Source of the DNA: Pseudochrobactrum asaccharolyticum
GTDB taxonomy: Bacteria; Pseudomonadota; Alphaproteobacteria; Rhizobiales; Rhizobiaceae
Assembly: GCF_003314995.1 (NCBI RefSeq)
Contig: NZ_QNRH01000004.1
Coordinates: 310,001-374,000, forward strand
Direction: 5' to 3'
Length of the DNA: 64,000 nucleotides
The first letter of the stretch is position 1. The number at the start of each line of letters is the position of its first letter. The position numbers were made by a program, and so were the translations under genes. Of the stretch, positions 1-8,887 are shown in pieces. Below the pieces are notes generated by a model. It saw only the letters and a list, made by a program, of their open reading frames with translations, was not told the DNA's origin and did no database searches.

Positions 1-1
1 T

Positions 2-331
2 GAAGACCGTTTCGTCGAAGAAGCAAACCAGTATTCTAACCAGAAGCTGGGTCAGGCTCGCGGTGAAGCTGCGCAGGTTCGTGAAGATGCTGCCGGTTAT
101 AAAACCCGTATGGTTCAGGAAGCAGAAGGTGAAAGCCAGCGCTTTAACTCTGTCCTGAGTATTTACAAGCAGTCTCCTGATGTTACCCGCGATCGTCTCT
201 TCATTGAGACCATGGAGCAGGTGCTGAAAGACAGCAATAAAGTGATTATCGAAGGCGGCAATAATGTTATGCCATATTTGCCCCTGACTGAGCTGATGCG
301 TCAGCAGAATAAAGCGGGAGGCAGCCAGTAA
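2..331 (+). CDS. hflK: HflK, C-terminal part (cut by window edge)
   Basis: The open frame enters from the left edge and ends at 331, giving the last 109 residues of HflK. HflK and HflC form a membrane-anchored SPFH/prohibitin complex that modulates the FtsH protease. The visible part is the charged helical tail (alternating Glu/Ala/Arg around EEANQYSNQKLGQARGEAAQ) and a Gln-rich end, as expected after the SPFH domain. The stop overlaps the start of hflC (TAATG), so the two are translationally coupled. Identity rests on this tail together with the downstream partner. Confidence 0.9.
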   Translation, partial: EDRFVEEANQYSNQKLGQARGEAAQVREDAAGYKTRMVQEAEGESQRFNSVLSIYKQSPDVTRDRLFIETMEQVLKDSNKVIIEGGNNVMPYLPLTELMRQQNKAGGSQ

Positions 332-1254
332 TGGGTCAGAATCGTTTGCCTTTTATCGTTGGTGCGCTCGCTGTTGTCGCATTTTTGGTTTACTCCTCGG
401 TTTTTGTGGTCAATGAACGCCAGCAAGCGATCGTCTCGCGCTTTGGTCAGATTGTTGATGTGAAAGCCGAGCCTGGTATTTATTTCAAGCTGCCATTTGC
501 CTTTGCTGAGGCAGATAATGTGCAGCTGATTGATGACCGTATGCTGCGCTTTGATCTGGACGATATTCGCGTTCAGGTTTCCGGCGGTAAGTTCTATGAT
601 GTGGATGCGTTCCTCGTTTACCGCATTACCAATGCCCGTAAATTCCGTGAAACTGTTTCGGCAAATACAATGCTTGCTGAACAGCGTCTGCGTACTCGTC
701 TCGATGCGGCTCTGCGTCAGGTTTACGGTCTGCGCGGCTTTGAATCGGCTCTGTCGGAAGAACGCGGCAGCATGATGCGTGAAGTGCGTGATCAGTTGCG
801 TCCGGATGCGGAATCCCTTGGTCTGACCATTGAGGATGTGCGTATTCGCCGTACTGACCTGACTGCTGAAGTTTCCCAGCAGACTTTTGATCGTATGAAG
901 GCCGAACGTCTTGCCGAAGCTGAACGTCTGCGTGCGCGTGGTCGTGAAGCAGCACAGCGTATCAAAGCTGTTGCTGATCGTCAGGTTGTGGAAATCGTTT
1001 CCGAAGCCAGCCGTGACTCTGAAGTCCTGCGCGGTGAGGGTGAAGCAGAACGTGGTCGTATTTTTGCGGAAGCCGCAAATCAGGATCCTGACTTCTATGC
1101 ATTCTACCGTTCGATGAATGCCTATCGTCAGGCCTTGCAGGCTGAAGGCACAACCATGGTTCTGTCGCCGGATTCACAGTTCTTCCGCTTCTTTAAGGAT
1201 GCAGCCGGTAAACTGACAACGCAGCCTGCGGGCGCCGGACAGACCGCTCAGTAA
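331..1254 (+). CDS. hflC: HflC, FtsH protease modulator subunit
   Basis: 307 residues. An N-terminal signal anchor (about residues 8-28) is followed by an SPFH/band-7 domain (VNERQQAIVSRFGQI onward) and a long charged helix ending near residue 240. It pairs with HflK in the periplasm-facing complex that surrounds FtsH and limits its proteolysis of membrane proteins. It overlaps hflK by one base and is followed after 15 bases by a DUF2065 gene, an order common in alphaproteobacteria; degP follows beyond a terminator. Confidence 0.95.
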   Translation: MGQNRLPFIVGALAVVAFLVYSSVFVVNERQQAIVSRFGQIVDVKAEPGIYFKLPFAFAEADNVQLIDDRMLRFDLDDIRVQVSGGKFYDVDAFLVYRITNARKFRETVSANTMLAEQRLRTRLDAALRQVYGLRGFESALSEERGSMMREVRDQLRPDAESLGLTIEDVRIRRTDLTAEVSQQTFDRMKAERLAEAERLRARGREAAQRIKAVADRQVVEIVSEASRDSEVLRGEGEAERGRIFAEAANQDPDFYAFYRSMNAYRQALQAEGTTMVLSPDSQFFRFFKDAAGKLTTQPAGAGQTAQ

Positions 1255-1269
1255 GGGTCGGATACGATT

Positions 1270-1455
1270 GTGAATGATCTGATAACAGCCATAGGATTGC
1301 TTCTCGTTTTAGAGGGGCTTCTCTATGGCGGCTTTCCGCACTTCGCCAGACGTATGGCCAGAGATGTGTCAGAAGCACCGGAAAATTATCTGCGTACAGC
1401 AGGTATGATTGCGCTGGTTCTGGGTGTCGGTGTGGTATGGCTGGTCAGAGGCTGA
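1270..1455 (+). CDS. DUF2065 small membrane protein
   Basis: 61 residues with a GTG start. It has two predicted membrane segments (residues 3-20 and 44-59) joined by a basic loop containing PHFARRMARDV. This is the family usually found directly after hflC and is thought to belong to the same envelope quality-control operon; its biochemical role is unknown. A strong terminator follows at 1473-1504, closing the hflK-hflC-DUF2065 operon. Confidence 0.85.
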   Translation: MNDLITAIGLLLVLEGLLYGGFPHFARRMARDVSEAPENYLRTAGMIALVLGVGVVWLVRG

Positions 1456-1472
1456 TCTGCCGAAATTGAACA

Positions 1473-1504
1473 AAAAAGGCGTATGGTTTTCCATACGCCT
1501 TTTT
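1473..1504 (+). terminator. Rho-independent terminator of the hfl operon
   Basis: A perfect 14-bp stem (AAAAAGGCGTATGG / CCATACGCCTTTTT) has a TTTT loop and ends in a T-rich run. The A and T flanks make it able to act in both directions, but it lies 18 bases after the last gene of the plus-strand operon. Confidence 0.9.
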
Positions 1505-1555
1505 ATTTCCGGAGTGTGTTGTCTTTCATCTGATCGCTTAGTGAAGTGAAGGTGT

Positions 1556-1584
1556 TTGACCGTGACATGCTCTGGCCTTATTTT
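1556..1584 (+). promoter_or_regulatory. Sigma-70 type promoter for degP
   Basis: A TTGACC box (1556-1561) and a TATTTT box (1579-1584) are separated by 17 bp, about 54 bases before the degP start. It lies after the hfl terminator, so degP appears to be transcribed on its own. A heat-shock sigma factor could use an overlapping site; this cannot be decided by eye. Confidence 0.5.
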
Positions 1585-1637
1585 ACTTCCAATCGGTTGT
1601 AAGCATCAAAAAATAACAGAAGCAGGCGGAGTCCCAG

Positions 1638-3215
1638 ATGGTTCGCATTCAGAATAAAAGCACGGGTTTGTTTTCTATGCGAGCGGCTCTTGCTGCCTTG
1701 TCCGTAAGCACAGTGTTGCTGAGCTCTGTCAGCGGCTATGCGCAGGATAAACCTGCTGCAGAGGCACCACAGACATCGCCGGTGATTGCGGGCAAGCTCG
1801 CGCCTCTGGGGCAGTCTGTTGCGGGGCCTGCTTCCGTTGCTGATATGGCTGAGGGCTTGCTGGATGCGGTTGTGAATATCTCGACCTCGCAGACCGTGAA
1901 GGACGAGAATGGTGAGGAAAAGGCTGAGCCAGCACCGGAAGTGCCGGACGGTTCGCCGTTTCAGGAATTCTTTGATGATTTCTTCTCTGAAGAAAATCAG
2001 AAAGACGGCGGCAGTGCCGCACGTAAAATGCAGTCGCTTGGCTCTGGTTTTGTGATTGATGCCCAGAAGGGGCTCGTTGTCACCAACAACCACGTTATTG
2101 CGGATGCTGATGAGATTGAGGTGAATTTCACCGATGGCAAGAAGCTGAAAGCTGAATTGCTCGGCACAGATACCAAAACCGATATTGCATTGCTGAAAGT
2201 CGATCCGACCAAACACAAGCTGACGGATGTCAGTTTTGGTGATTCTGAAAAATCGCGCATTGGTGACTGGGTCATGGCGATCGGTAATCCGTTTGGTTTG
2301 GGCGGCACCGTAACCCTTGGGATTATCTCTGCACGTAACCGCGATATTCAGGCGGGGCCATATGATAATTTCATTCAGACCGATGCGGCCATTAACCGTG
2401 GTAATTCCGGCGGCCCGCTGTTTGATATGCATGGCAAGGTTATTGGTATCAATACGGCGATTATTTCGCCGACCGGCGGCTCTATCGGTATCGGTTTTGC
2501 TATTCCGTCCGAGCTTGCTGTGTCAGTTATCCAGCAGCTGGAAGAATTCGGTGAAACCCGCCGTGGCTGGCTGGGTGTGCGTATTCAGCCGGTAACGGAT
2601 GATGTGGCGGAAAGCTTCGGCATGAAAGAAGCCAAAGGGGCTTTGGTTGCCGGTCTTATCGCCAATAGCGGTGTTGAGAATAAAGAGCTGATGGCCGGTG
2701 ACGTTATTCTGAAATTCGACGGTAAAGATGTCGAGAATGCCCGCGAATTGCCGCGCGTGGTGGCAGAAAGTCCGGTGGGCAAAGAAGTGAGTGTTCTGGT
2801 GCTGCGCAAAGGCAAAGAGCAGACTGTAACGATCAAGCTCGGCCGTCTGGAAGATTACGAAAACAAAGACAAAGCCGCAGAGGCTAAAGATGGCGCTAAG
2901 GCTAAAGAAGCGGCGACAGTGACTGTTCTGGGCATGACGCTTGGAAAGCTCGATGATGCCCAGCGCAAGCAATATGAAATCTCTGAGGATGTTGAAGGCG
3001 TGCTGATTAGCGCGGTTGAAGCCAAATCCACTGCTGAAGAAAAGCGGGTGAAAGCCGGTGATGTGATTGTTGAATTCGCGCAGGAAACCGTGAAAGCGCC
3101 TGCCGATCTTCAGAAGAAGATTGAAAAACTGCGCCAGCAGGGACGCAAGAATGCATTGCTGATGCTGGCAGCACCAAGTGGTGAACTGCGCTTTGTGACC
3201 CTGCGTATCGATTGA
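1638..3215 (+). CDS. degP: DegP/HtrA-type (Do family) periplasmic serine protease
   Basis: 525 residues. A signal peptide (about residues 1-36, ending near SGYAQD) is followed by a trypsin-like domain with the complete triad: His in VVTNNHVI, Asp in KTDIALLKV and Ser in GNSGGPL. Two PDZ domains follow (about 300-400 and 430-520), separated by a Lys/Glu/Ala-rich linker. It degrades misfolded periplasmic proteins. The start is supported by a GGCGGAG ribosome site six bases upstream. Placement next to hflK/hflC is typical of Brucellaceae. Confidence 0.95.
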   Translation: MVRIQNKSTGLFSMRAALAALSVSTVLLSSVSGYAQDKPAAEAPQTSPVIAGKLAPLGQSVAGPASVADMAEGLLDAVVNISTSQTVKDENGEEKAEPAPEVPDGSPFQEFFDDFFSEENQKDGGSAARKMQSLGSGFVIDAQKGLVVTNNHVIADADEIEVNFTDGKKLKAELLGTDTKTDIALLKVDPTKHKLTDVSFGDSEKSRIGDWVMAIGNPFGLGGTVTLGIISARNRDIQAGPYDNFIQTDAAINRGNSGGPLFDMHGKVIGINTAIISPTGGSIGIGFAIPSELAVSVIQQLEEFGETRRGWLGVRIQPVTDDVAESFGMKEAKGALVAGLIANSGVENKELMAGDVILKFDGKDVENARELPRVVAESPVGKEVSVLVLRKGKEQTVTIKLGRLEDYENKDKAAEAKDGAKAKEAATVTVLGMTLGKLDDAQRKQYEISEDVEGVLISAVEAKSTAEEKRVKAGDVIVEFAQETVKAPADLQKKIEKLRQQGRKNALLMLAAPSGELRFVTLRID

Positions 3216-3224
3216 TCTTACATT

Positions 3225-3330
3225 ACAGCGGTTCCAGTTAAGAATGAATCGTTGGAGCCGCTGTAACTGTTTGTTTTTTACGCATTATCCGACGCAAAAC
3301 CGCTTCGCACTTTTTCTGGAAATGCTATAA
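3225..3330 (+). repeat. Dispersed intergenic repeat, copy 1
   Basis: About 105 bp beginning with an imperfect palindrome (ACAGCGGTTCCAG ... TGGAGCCGCTGT), then a T-rich stretch, then ACCGCTTCGCACTTTTTCTG and GCTATA. It closely matches 16852-16952 in order and sequence. I recall similar elements scattered between genes in Brucella and Ochrobactrum. The first palindrome could also end degP transcription. Confidence 0.7.
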
Positions 3331-3344
3331 CAAGAATGCAGAAA

Positions 3345-3379
3345 AGGCCGGAGGATGTGCGCATCCTCCGGCCTCTTTA
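3345..3379. terminator. Bidirectional terminator between convergent degP and GNAT gene
   Basis: A perfect 13-bp GC-rich stem (AGGCCGGAGGATG / CATCCTCCGGCCT) with a TGCG tetraloop. Short T-rich tails lie on both strands (CTCTTTATTT on plus, TTTTC on minus), fitting its place between two converging genes. Confidence 0.85.
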
Positions 3380-3408
3380 TTTGTAAAAACTTGAATCAGA
3401 TGAACGGA

Positions 3409-3987
3409 TTAGGCGCCGGACTTACCATGTTGATTCAACCATTGCTGTTTGCTGATGGTATAAAGCACATGGCGTTTCAGCTGCGGATGGCTGTCCGGTA
3501 CTTTCGGGTGGTCAAAGTCGCGCTTCGGATCATTGACCATGCCAATGCGTTGCATCACTGAAGTTGAACGGTGATTATTATGGACAGCGAAGGAGACAAC
3601 CTCATCCTGTCCGCGTTCATTAAAAGCATAGGCGAGCGAGGCAAGCGCAGCCTCGGTCACATAGCCTTTGCCCCAATAACGCTTTGCCAAACGCCAGCCG
3701 ATTTCCAGCACGCCTTTTGGCATGAATGGCTCCAGATCTGTTCTCATTAAACCGGTGAAGCCGACAACATCACCGGTTGCTTTGTCTTGCAAAGCATAGA
3801 AGCCGAAGCTGTCTTCTGTAATCATGGCCACGATGCGATCCATCAGTGCATCGGATTCTTCACGGCTGCGCAAAGCCGGAAAGAACTCCATCACTTCCGG
3901 ATCCGAATTGATCTCATGGAAGAATGCACGGTCTTCTTCCTGCCAGTTGCGTAGCAGCAGGCGGGGCGTTTCAATGATGGTGCTCAT
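3409..3987 (-). CDS. GNAT N-acetyltransferase, RimJ/RimL type
   Basis: 192 residues. It opens with STIIETPRLLLRNWQEED, the usual beginning of RimJ/RimL-like acetyltransferases, and contains the acetyl-CoA loop region around residues 95-115 (GWRLAKRYWGKGYVTEA). The substrate cannot be told; family members acetylate ribosomal protein N-termini, antibiotics or small amines. Its ATG overlaps the serB stop (ATGA), so it is the second gene of a serB-GNAT operon. Confidence 0.85.
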   Translation of the reverse strand: MSTIIETPRLLLRNWQEEDRAFFHEINSDPEVMEFFPALRSREESDALMDRIVAMITEDSFGFYALQDKATGDVVGFTGLMRTDLEPFMPKGVLEIGWRLAKRYWGKGYVTEAALASLAYAFNERGQDEVVSFAVHNNHRSTSVMQRIGMVNDPKRDFDHPKVPDSHPQLKRHVLYTISKQQWLNQHGKSGA

Positions 3988-4883
3988 TTAACAAAATCCG
4001 TTTTTCTGTAACCCTGAATGTAGAGCAGTGCTGTCAGGTCGCCATGATCAATGCGGATGCGTGCCTGTGCGGCAACCGCAGGCTTAGCGTGGAGGGCAAC
4101 ACCGCTACCCGCATGTTTGATCATCGGTAGATCATTGGCACCGTCACCGACTGCCATAGCCTGCTGAGCTGTAATACCGAGCGTGGCACAGATTTCATCA
4201 AGGCTGATTTTTTTGGCATCGGCACCGAGAATTGGTTCTTCAACAAGGCCGGTAAGATGTGTGCCGTCATCCAGCAGAAGATTGGCACGGTTTTCGTCAA
4301 AGCCGAGCATGGCGGCAATACGGGAGGTAAAGCTGGTGAACCCGCCGGAAACCAGAGCCGTATAGGCACCGTTTTTCTTCATGGTGGCGATCAGTTCACG
4401 CCCGCCCGGTGTGAGGGTGATGCGGTTGGCGATTACCTGATCAACGATGCTGACCGGCAGACCTTTGAGCAGGGCGACGCGTTCGCGCAAGGCTGGTTCA
4501 AAGGCGATTTCACCATTCATTGCGCGGGCAGTGATGCCGGCAATATGCTCGCGCAGGCCGACTTCTTCGGCCAGCTCATCGATGCACTCCTGTTGGATCA
4601 TGGTGGAATCCATATCCGCAATCAGCAGTTTCTTGCGGCGGCTATCCTGTTCTTGAATAACCACATCCACAGGAGCATCACCCAGTGCCGCGCGGATATT
4701 TTCAGCCACCTGTGCGGCATCCGCACCGGTTTTCAGTGGCAGATCACAGGCAATACCGTCTGCAAGCCAGTAAAGGGCTTGCGTATCAGCAGCCTCGCAG
4801 GCTTTATGCGCCAGTTCAGGTGTCAGAACCGGATTAGCAGGATTGCAGATCAGTGTGGTAACAAGTGAGGCAGGCTGGGACAT
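3984..4883 (-). CDS. serB: Phosphoserine phosphatase SerB
   Basis: 299 residues from the ATG at 4883. This fits Brucella SerB better than an upstream extension that would cross the divergent miaA promoter. HAD phosphatase motifs are present: DMDSTMIQQE (nucleophile Asp), a Ser in ALVSGGFTSF, Lys in the middle, and GDGANDLPMI. An N-terminal regulatory ACT-like region of about 80 residues precedes the catalytic domain. It hydrolyses phosphoserine to serine, the last step of serine synthesis. It is divergent from miaA with a 38-bp gap. Confidence 0.95.
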   Translation of the reverse strand: MSQPASLVTTLICNPANPVLTPELAHKACEAADTQALYWLADGIACDLPLKTGADAAQVAENIRAALGDAPVDVVIQEQDSRRKKLLIADMDSTMIQQECIDELAEEVGLREHIAGITARAMNGEIAFEPALRERVALLKGLPVSIVDQVIANRITLTPGGRELIATMKKNGAYTALVSGGFTSFTSRIAAMLGFDENRANLLLDDGTHLTGLVEEPILGADAKKISLDEICATLGITAQQAMAVGDGANDLPMIKHAGSGVALHAKPAVAAQARIRIDHGDLTALLYIQGYRKTDFVK

Positions 4884-4921
4884 AAAACCGGTTCCGCTTT
4901 GTGCGTTTGGAGAATGTTTGA

Positions 4922-5833
4922 GTGATAGAGCAGAGAGACAGGCAAAAGGCAATTCTGATCGCGGGGCCGACTGCCAGCGGTAAATCAGCATTGGCACTGC
5001 GTCTCGCAAGGGATTGCGGCGGCTATATCATAAATAGTGATTCCATGCAGGTTTATGATGTGCTGGATCAGCTGACGGCGCGCCCGCAATCTGACGATCT
5101 GCAAATTGTTCCGCATTATCTTTACGGCCATGTTTCACCATTGCAACTTTATTCGACCGGTCGCTGGCTGGAAGAAGTAGAGGCACTGCTGGCCAGACCG
5201 GAATTGCAGGGGCGCATACCGGTTTTTACCGGTGGTACCGGTCTTTATTTCAAAGCGCTGCTCGGTGGTCTTTCAGACATGCCGCTGGTGAAAGACGAAG
5301 TGCGCGACTATTGGCGCAACCGTATGCTGGAAGAAGGCGCACCGCGCCTGCACGAGGAATTGCAACAGCGCGATCCGGCAATGGCAGAACGGCTGAAGGC
5401 GGGTGACAGTCAGCGGATTGTCCGCGCTCTGGAAGTAATCGACAGCACCGGACGCTCGCTTATCGAATGGCAGGAAGCTAAAGGTAAAGCACTGATTGAT
5501 CCGCTATATGCGGAAAAACTGGTGTTGATGCCGGACAGGGCATGGCTGCGCCAACGCATTGCACAGCGTTTTGATCTGATGATGCAGGGCAATGCTGTAC
5601 AGGAAGTGCAAGCTCTGCTTGCCCTACAGCCGGATGCGGCTTTGCCGGTGATGAAAGCCATCGGTGTACGTGAGATTGAAAGCTGGCTCAAAGGTGAAAT
5701 ATCACGCGAAAAGGCAATGGAACTGTCAGTGATCGCCACGCGCCAATATGCCAAACGGCAGATGACATGGTTCCGTAACCAGTTTGGTGACGAATGGCGG
5801 CGGCTGGAACGGGCTGAAGACTACGTCGGCTGA
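4922..5833 (+). CDS. miaA: tRNA dimethylallyltransferase MiaA
   Basis: 303 residues with a GTG start. The P-loop [10 protein letters not shown] is at residues 15-24, followed by NSDSMQVY and the substrate motifs [11 protein letters not shown] and the C-terminal [15 protein letters not shown]. It transfers a dimethylallyl group from DMAPP to A37 of tRNAs reading UNN codons. It is transcribed away from serB. Confidence 0.95.
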   Translation: MIEQRDRQKAILIAGPTASGKSALALRLARDCGGYIINSDSMQVYDVLDQLTARPQSDDLQIVPHYLYGHVSPLQLYSTGRWLEEVEALLARPELQGRIPVFTGGTGLYFKALLGGLSDMPLVKDEVRDYWRNRMLEEGAPRLHEELQQRDPAMAERLKAGDSQRIVRALEVIDSTGRSLIEWQEAKGKALIDPLYAEKLVLMPDRAWLRQRIAQRFDLMMQGNAVQEVQALLALQPDAALPVMKAIGVREIESWLKGEISREKAMELSVIATRQYAKRQMTWFRNQFGDEWRRLERAEDYVG

Positions 5834-5923
5834 TCCTTTTGGCCCGTTAACGTGGGTGAAACACTTAAGTTTTAATCTCGGTCAGAAATCTGTTGTTTTA
5901 GGACAGTGGGTCGGCGGGGGATA

Positions 5924-6682
5924 ATGCGTTTTTTCAGAGCAGAACTGTTTTTCATCATTATGCTTGTGCTGCTGTGCGGCGCAGGCCTGATGTTGTTTAT
6001 GCAGTATCGCCTGATCCATGATCTGGGAGAGACGTATAAATCGTCCGGCTTGTCAGATGCACCGCTGGGTATTGCGCTTATGTTGCTGGTTGCTGCCGGT
6101 ATAACCGGTAGTCTGATGCTGCTGCCGCAAATCCGTATGCAGGTTAAAAACAGAGGCCAGCTGAAAATCATCACATGGATGATTTCCCGCAATACCAAAG
6201 ATCTGGAGCAGATCAGCTTTACAGATTCTCTGACAGGTTTGCAGAGCAAGGCCTATTTTGATTCAGCGCTGCATGAATATTTGCTGCAATTTGCCAAAAT
6301 CAAACATCCGGTCACGGTTGTAATGATTGGTGTTGAGCGTCTGCAGCAGCTCTGCGAGCAGCGCGGACGTGATGCGGCAGACCGTTTGCTGATGGAAGCG
6401 GCTTTATGTATCCGCAACTGTACCCGTTATCATGATGTGCTGGCGCATATGGGGGATGGAGAGTTCGCGCTGATCGTGCCGGATTTGGAAGCGGCTGATG
6501 CCAAAAAAATGTCGGCGAGAATCTGCAAGGCACTGGAAGAATGCGAATTGCGGATGGGACATGACAGTCATATCATCCGTGCAGTCTCTGCCGTGACCGA
6601 ATGGAATGGCACAGAAAAAGCACCGGTATTATATAAAAAAGCCCGAGCAGCCTTGCAGAGCGCCATCGGCACATCTGTTTAA
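5924..6682 (+). CDS. Membrane protein with degenerate GGDEF domain
   Basis: 252 residues from the ATG at 5924, which follows a G-rich ribosome site. There are two membrane helices (about 9-28 and 50-68), then a GGDEF-type domain starting at DSLTGLQSKAYFD. The signature loop reads MGDGEF instead of GGDEF, so the second Gly and the Asp are replaced. The substrate-side DSLTGL motif is kept. By family knowledge, loss of the GG(D/E)EF loop usually abolishes diguanylate cyclase activity, so I infer a non-catalytic role such as sensing or partner binding. Confidence 0.75.
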   Translation: MRFFRAELFFIIMLVLLCGAGLMLFMQYRLIHDLGETYKSSGLSDAPLGIALMLLVAAGITGSLMLLPQIRMQVKNRGQLKIITWMISRNTKDLEQISFTDSLTGLQSKAYFDSALHEYLLQFAKIKHPVTVVMIGVERLQQLCEQRGRDAADRLLMEAALCIRNCTRYHDVLAHMGDGEFALIVPDLEAADAKKMSARICKALEECELRMGHDSHIIRAVSAVTEWNGTEKAPVLYKKARAALQSAIGTSV

Positions 6683-6809
6683 TTATATTGATTTCAAGGT
6701 TTTGCTGATGTTCTCTATGAGAATGATTCATCGCGGAATGCAGTTTTTGCCTGATGATGTTTTTCGGCATAAATTTGCAAAGAAAATAACAAGATTACGT
6801 TTTTTGCCA

Positions 6810-6838
6810 TTGACGTGAAAAAAACTGCTGTTTAATCT
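6810..6838 (+). promoter_or_regulatory. Promoter for the ilv leader and ilvI
   Basis: TTGACG (6810-6815) and TAATCT (6833-6838) are separated by 17 bp. The expected transcription start, about seven bases after the -10 box, falls on or next to the ATG of the leader peptide at 6845, implying a leaderless leader mRNA. Confidence 0.6.
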
Positions 6839-6844
6839 CCCCTT

Positions 6845-6898
6845 ATGGCTAAGAAAATTATTCTCGTGGTGGGTAAGCGTATGGGCAGGATGGTGTAA
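6845..6898 (+). CDS. ilv leader peptide (branched-chain attenuator)
   Basis: A 17-residue frame, MAKKIILVVGKRMGRMV, with a run of Ile-Ile-Leu-Val-Val and a final Val. It sits about 150 bases before ilvI and is followed by a pause-type hairpin (GGATGG / CCATCC, 6887-6903, with an outer CGTATGGG / CCCATGCG pairing) and a terminator at 6931-6955. Stalling at scarce Ile, Leu or Val codons should disrupt the pause hairpin and let transcription into ilvI-ilvH. This is the classical attenuation design; the mechanism is inferred from sequence. Confidence 0.75.
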   Translation: MAKKIILVVGKRMGRMV

Positions 6899-6930
6899 CC
6901 ATCCGGCGAAAGCTCCCATGCGCGAAACAC

Positions 6931-6955
6931 AGGCTCCCTCAGGGGGCCTTTTTTA
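6931..6955 (+). terminator. Attenuator terminator of ilvI
   Basis: An 8-bp stem (AGGCTCCC / GGGGGCCT, one G-T pair) with a TCA loop is followed by TTTTTTATT. It lies 33 bases after the leader peptide stop and about 95 bases before ilvI, where an attenuator should be. Confidence 0.8.
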
Positions 6956-7050
6956 TTATCTAAACACAACGAATAAAGCTAAACAGTACGGGACTTCCGG
7001 TGAGATCAGGGAAGTAATCACCGGCACAGCAGACGGGACATCGAAAGACA

Positions 7051-8865
7051 ATGAGTACAGATACAAGTGGCGCAGCTGCCGCAGCACAAAAAGAAACCGG
7101 CAAACGGGAAATGACCGGTGCCGAAATGGTTGTACAGGCTCTGATCGATCAGGGCGTGGAGCATATTTTCGGCTATCCGGGTGGTGCTGTGCTACCGATC
7201 TATGACGAGTTGTTCCAGCAGGAAACTGTCGAGCACATTCTGGTGCGTCACGAGCAGGGCGCTGGCCATGCGGCTGAAGGCTATGCGCGTTCCACCGGCA
7301 AGGTTGGTGTAATGCTGGTAACCTCCGGTCCGGGCGCGACCAATGCGGTAACGCCGTTGCAGGATGCGCTGCTGGATTCTATTCCGCTGGTTTGCATTAC
7401 CGGTCAGGTTCCGACGTCGCTGATCGGCACCGATGCGTTTCAGGAAGCTGACACTGTCGGCATTACCCGTCCTTGCACCAAGCATAACTGGCTGGTTAAG
7501 GATGTGAATGATCTGGCGCGTATTTTGCATGAGGCTTTTCATGTTGCGCGTACCGGTCGTCCGGGCCCTGTTGTTATTGATATTCCGAAGAACATCCAGT
7601 TTGCCACCGGCATGTATACGCCACCGGCAACCAGCCCGCGTACCAGCTATAATCCGGTTCTGAACGGTGATCAGAATGCAATCCGCGCAGCAGTTGAACT
7701 GCTGGCCAATGCCAAGAAACCGGTTATCTATAGCGGTGGCGGTGTTATCAACTCCGGTCTGGAAGCCTCGAAACTGCTGCGTGAGCTGGTTGAGATCAGC
7801 GATTTCCCGATCACCTCGACACTGATGGGTTTGGGTGCTTATCCGGCATCGGGCAAAAACTGGTTGGGTATGCTGGGCATGCACGGCACGTTTGAAGCCA
7901 ATATGACCATGCATGAATGTGATGTCATGCTGTGCGTTGGCGCGCGTTTCGATGACCGTATTACCGGCCGTCTGGATGCTTTTTCGCCGAATTCCAAGAA
8001 AATCCACATTGATATTGATCCGTCTTCAATCAACAAGACTGTTCGCGTGGATGTGCCGATTATCGGTGATGTTGCCCATGTTCTGGAAGATATGGTGCGC
8101 CAGTACCGTGCATCTTCCAAGCGTCCTGAAAAGGCCGATATGGCGGCATGGTGGAACCAGATTGATAAATGGCGTGCGCGCAATTCGCTGGCCTATAAGC
8201 ACAACCGCGATGTGATTATGCCGCAATATGCGCTGGAGCGTCTGCAGGAACTGACCAAAGACCGCAAGACCTACATCACTACAGAAGTTGGTCAGCATCA
8301 GATGTGGGCTGCACAATTTATGAAATTCGAGGAGCCGCATCACTGGATGACCTCCGGTGGTCTGGGTACTATGGGTTATGGTTTGCCGGCAGCGCTGGGC
8401 GTGCAGATTGCCCATCCGGATGCATTGGTGATTGATATTGCCGGTGATGCTTCCATTCAGATGTGTATTCAGGAGATGTCGGCGGCCATTCAGCATAATG
8501 CGCCGATCAAGATTTTCATTCTGAACAACCAGTATATGGGGATGGTGCGCCAGTGGCAGCAGCTGCTGCATGGTAACCGTCTGTCGCATTCTTATACAGA
8601 AGCGATGCCGGACTTTGTTAAACTGGCTGAAGCCTATGGCGGCACAGGTATCCGTTGCTCCAAGCCGGATGAACTGGATGATGCAATCATGAAAATGATT
8701 GAAACAGACGGGCCGGTAATCTTTGACTGTCACGTTGCCAATCTGGCGAACTGCTTCCCGATGATCCCTTCAGGCAAGGCACATAATGAGATGCTGTTGC
8801 CGGATGAAGCGACTGATGAAGCTGTTGCCAATGCCATTGACGCTAAAGACCGTCACCTAGTCTAA
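7051..8865 (+). CDS. ilvI: Acetolactate synthase large (catalytic) subunit
   Basis: 604 residues. A thiamine-diphosphate enzyme with all three domains: N-terminal pyrimidine-binding region (GVEHIFGYPGGAVLPIYDEL, catalytic Glu in RHEQGAGHAAEGYAR), central domain, and C-terminal cofactor-binding region with the metal motif GDASIQMC...NNQYMGMVRQWQQ. It condenses pyruvate (or pyruvate with 2-oxobutyrate) in the first common step of Val, Leu and Ile synthesis. It is followed after 22 bases by its regulatory subunit gene and is controlled by the attenuator upstream. Confidence 0.96.
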   Translation: MSTDTSGAAAAAQKETGKREMTGAEMVVQALIDQGVEHIFGYPGGAVLPIYDELFQQETVEHILVRHEQGAGHAAEGYARSTGKVGVMLVTSGPGATNAVTPLQDALLDSIPLVCITGQVPTSLIGTDAFQEADTVGITRPCTKHNWLVKDVNDLARILHEAFHVARTGRPGPVVIDIPKNIQFATGMYTPPATSPRTSYNPVLNGDQNAIRAAVELLANAKKPVIYSGGGVINSGLEASKLLRELVEISDFPITSTLMGLGAYPASGKNWLGMLGMHGTFEANMTMHECDVMLCVGARFDDRITGRLDAFSPNSKKIHIDIDPSSINKTVRVDVPIIGDVAHVLEDMVRQYRASSKRPEKADMAAWWNQIDKWRARNSLAYKHNRDVIMPQYALERLQELTKDRKTYITTEVGQHQMWAAQFMKFEEPHHWMTSGGLGTMGYGLPAALGVQIAHPDALVIDIAGDASIQMCIQEMSAAIQHNAPIKIFILNNQYMGMVRQWQQLLHGNRLSHSYTEAMPDFVKLAEAYGGTGIRCSKPDELDDAIMKMIETDGPVIFDCHVANLANCFPMIPSGKAHNEMLLPDEATDEAVANAIDAKDRHLV

Positions 8866-8887
8866 TACCGGAACAAGGATATTCATT

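Noticed and set aside
1578-2432. A 284-codon minus-strand frame opposite degP, and similar long antisense frames opposite ilvI, ilvC and the helicase gene
   Set aside because: They are shadows of genes with clear families on the other strand and show no domains of their own.
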